Below are positions 59,960 through 60,029 of a stretch of DNA of 60,029 bases, one piece after another; position 1 is the stretch's first letter, and each line of letters starts with the position of its first letter. The position numbers and the translations under genes were made by a program. Source of the DNA: CAYXOX01 sp964466745 (GTDB taxonomy: Bacteria; Pseudomonadota; Alphaproteobacteria; Rhodobacterales; Rhodobacteraceae); NCBI GenBank assembly GCA_964466745.1, contig CAYXOX010000004.1, positions 1 to 60,029 on the forward strand, written 5' to 3'. The notes beneath the pieces were generated by a model. That model did no database searches and was not told where the DNA came from. It saw only the letters and a list, made by a program, of their open reading frames with translations.

Positions 59960-60029
59960 GGCTTTCTTTCGGCGGGCTGCCCCGCCGGTGGACAGGCCGG
60001 TGCGCTCTTGGCTGCGGGTTGAGCGGGCA

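Overview
The window is a high-GC alphaproteobacterial chromosome segment, most likely from a member of the Rhodobacterales (inference). The basis is the strong GC bias with long antisense shadow frames, frequent GTG/TTG starts with 4-bp stop/start overlaps, the pgk / tandem-cyclophilin arrangement at the right end, and catabolic enzymes that closely resemble Mesorhizobium proteins I know. It is a scaffold: a 10-N gap lies at 43633-43642 beside a run of G. I saw no rRNA, tRNA, CRISPR array, insertion sequence or phage gene. Most of the window is densely packed transport and catabolism operons.

Layout. (1) 1-1059: 3' end of an acetaldehyde-dehydrogenase-type ALDH with a clear terminator. (2) 1258-5397: compact arsenic operon made of an ArsR-ArsC fusion, a GAPDH, ArsJ and Acr3. 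It covers both the arsenate route through 1-arseno-3-phosphoglycerate and the reduction/arsenite-efflux route. (3) 5673-8615: ribose-type sugar ABC importer, followed by a LacI regulator (8771-9802). (4) 9894-19329: RraA-like protein, amidohydrolase, a complete Dpp-type ABC importer, an enolase-superfamily enzyme and an AstE-like deacylase. (5) 19424-22016, minus strand: a galactonate-dehydratase-like enzyme and a ceramidase-like protein. Near-identical palindromes (ACTTTAA-S-G-W-TAWAG) lie before 5673, before 9894 and before the 22016 promoter, which suggests one LacI regulon joining regions 3, 4 and 5.

(6) 22324-42019 is the most interesting part: a vitamin B6 catabolic island of about 20 kb. 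Pyridoxine 4-oxidase, pyridoxamine-pyruvate transaminase, pyridoxal 4-dehydrogenase, 4-pyridoxolactonase and a candidate 5-formyl-3-hydroxy-2-methylpyridine-4-carboxylate dehydrogenase are recognisable from family-specific residues. A second GMC oxidoreductase may be 4-pyridoxate dehydrogenase. The known lower pathway (dicarboxylate decarboxylase, flavin ring-opening oxygenase, amidohydrolase) is absent. In its place, in the same run of genes, are a gentisate/salicylate-dioxygenase-like bicupin, a RidA-like imine/enamine hydrolase, a GST and an LVIVD beta-propeller. I propose an undescribed ring-opening route in which the bicupin cleaves the C3(OH)-C4(COOH) bond. The island also has two unrelated importers, a BMP-type ABC system coupled to the upper-pathway genes and a TRAP system coupled to the lower-pathway genes, plus an FCD-type GntR regulator.

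(7) 42304-44692: RhlE-type helicase and a secreted endonuclease/exonuclease/phosphatase-fold protein. (8) 44893-56495: two tandem MlrC-family proteins, a second Dpp-type importer with a fused double ATPase, an SDR, a mannonate-dehydratase-like enzyme and a solute-binding-protein homologue without a signal peptide. (9) 56526-59959: VOC protein, phosphoglycerate kinase, and cytoplasmic and exported cyclophilins, which look like core genome. No proposed function has been tested beyond reading the sequence and comparing it with remembered family knowledge.
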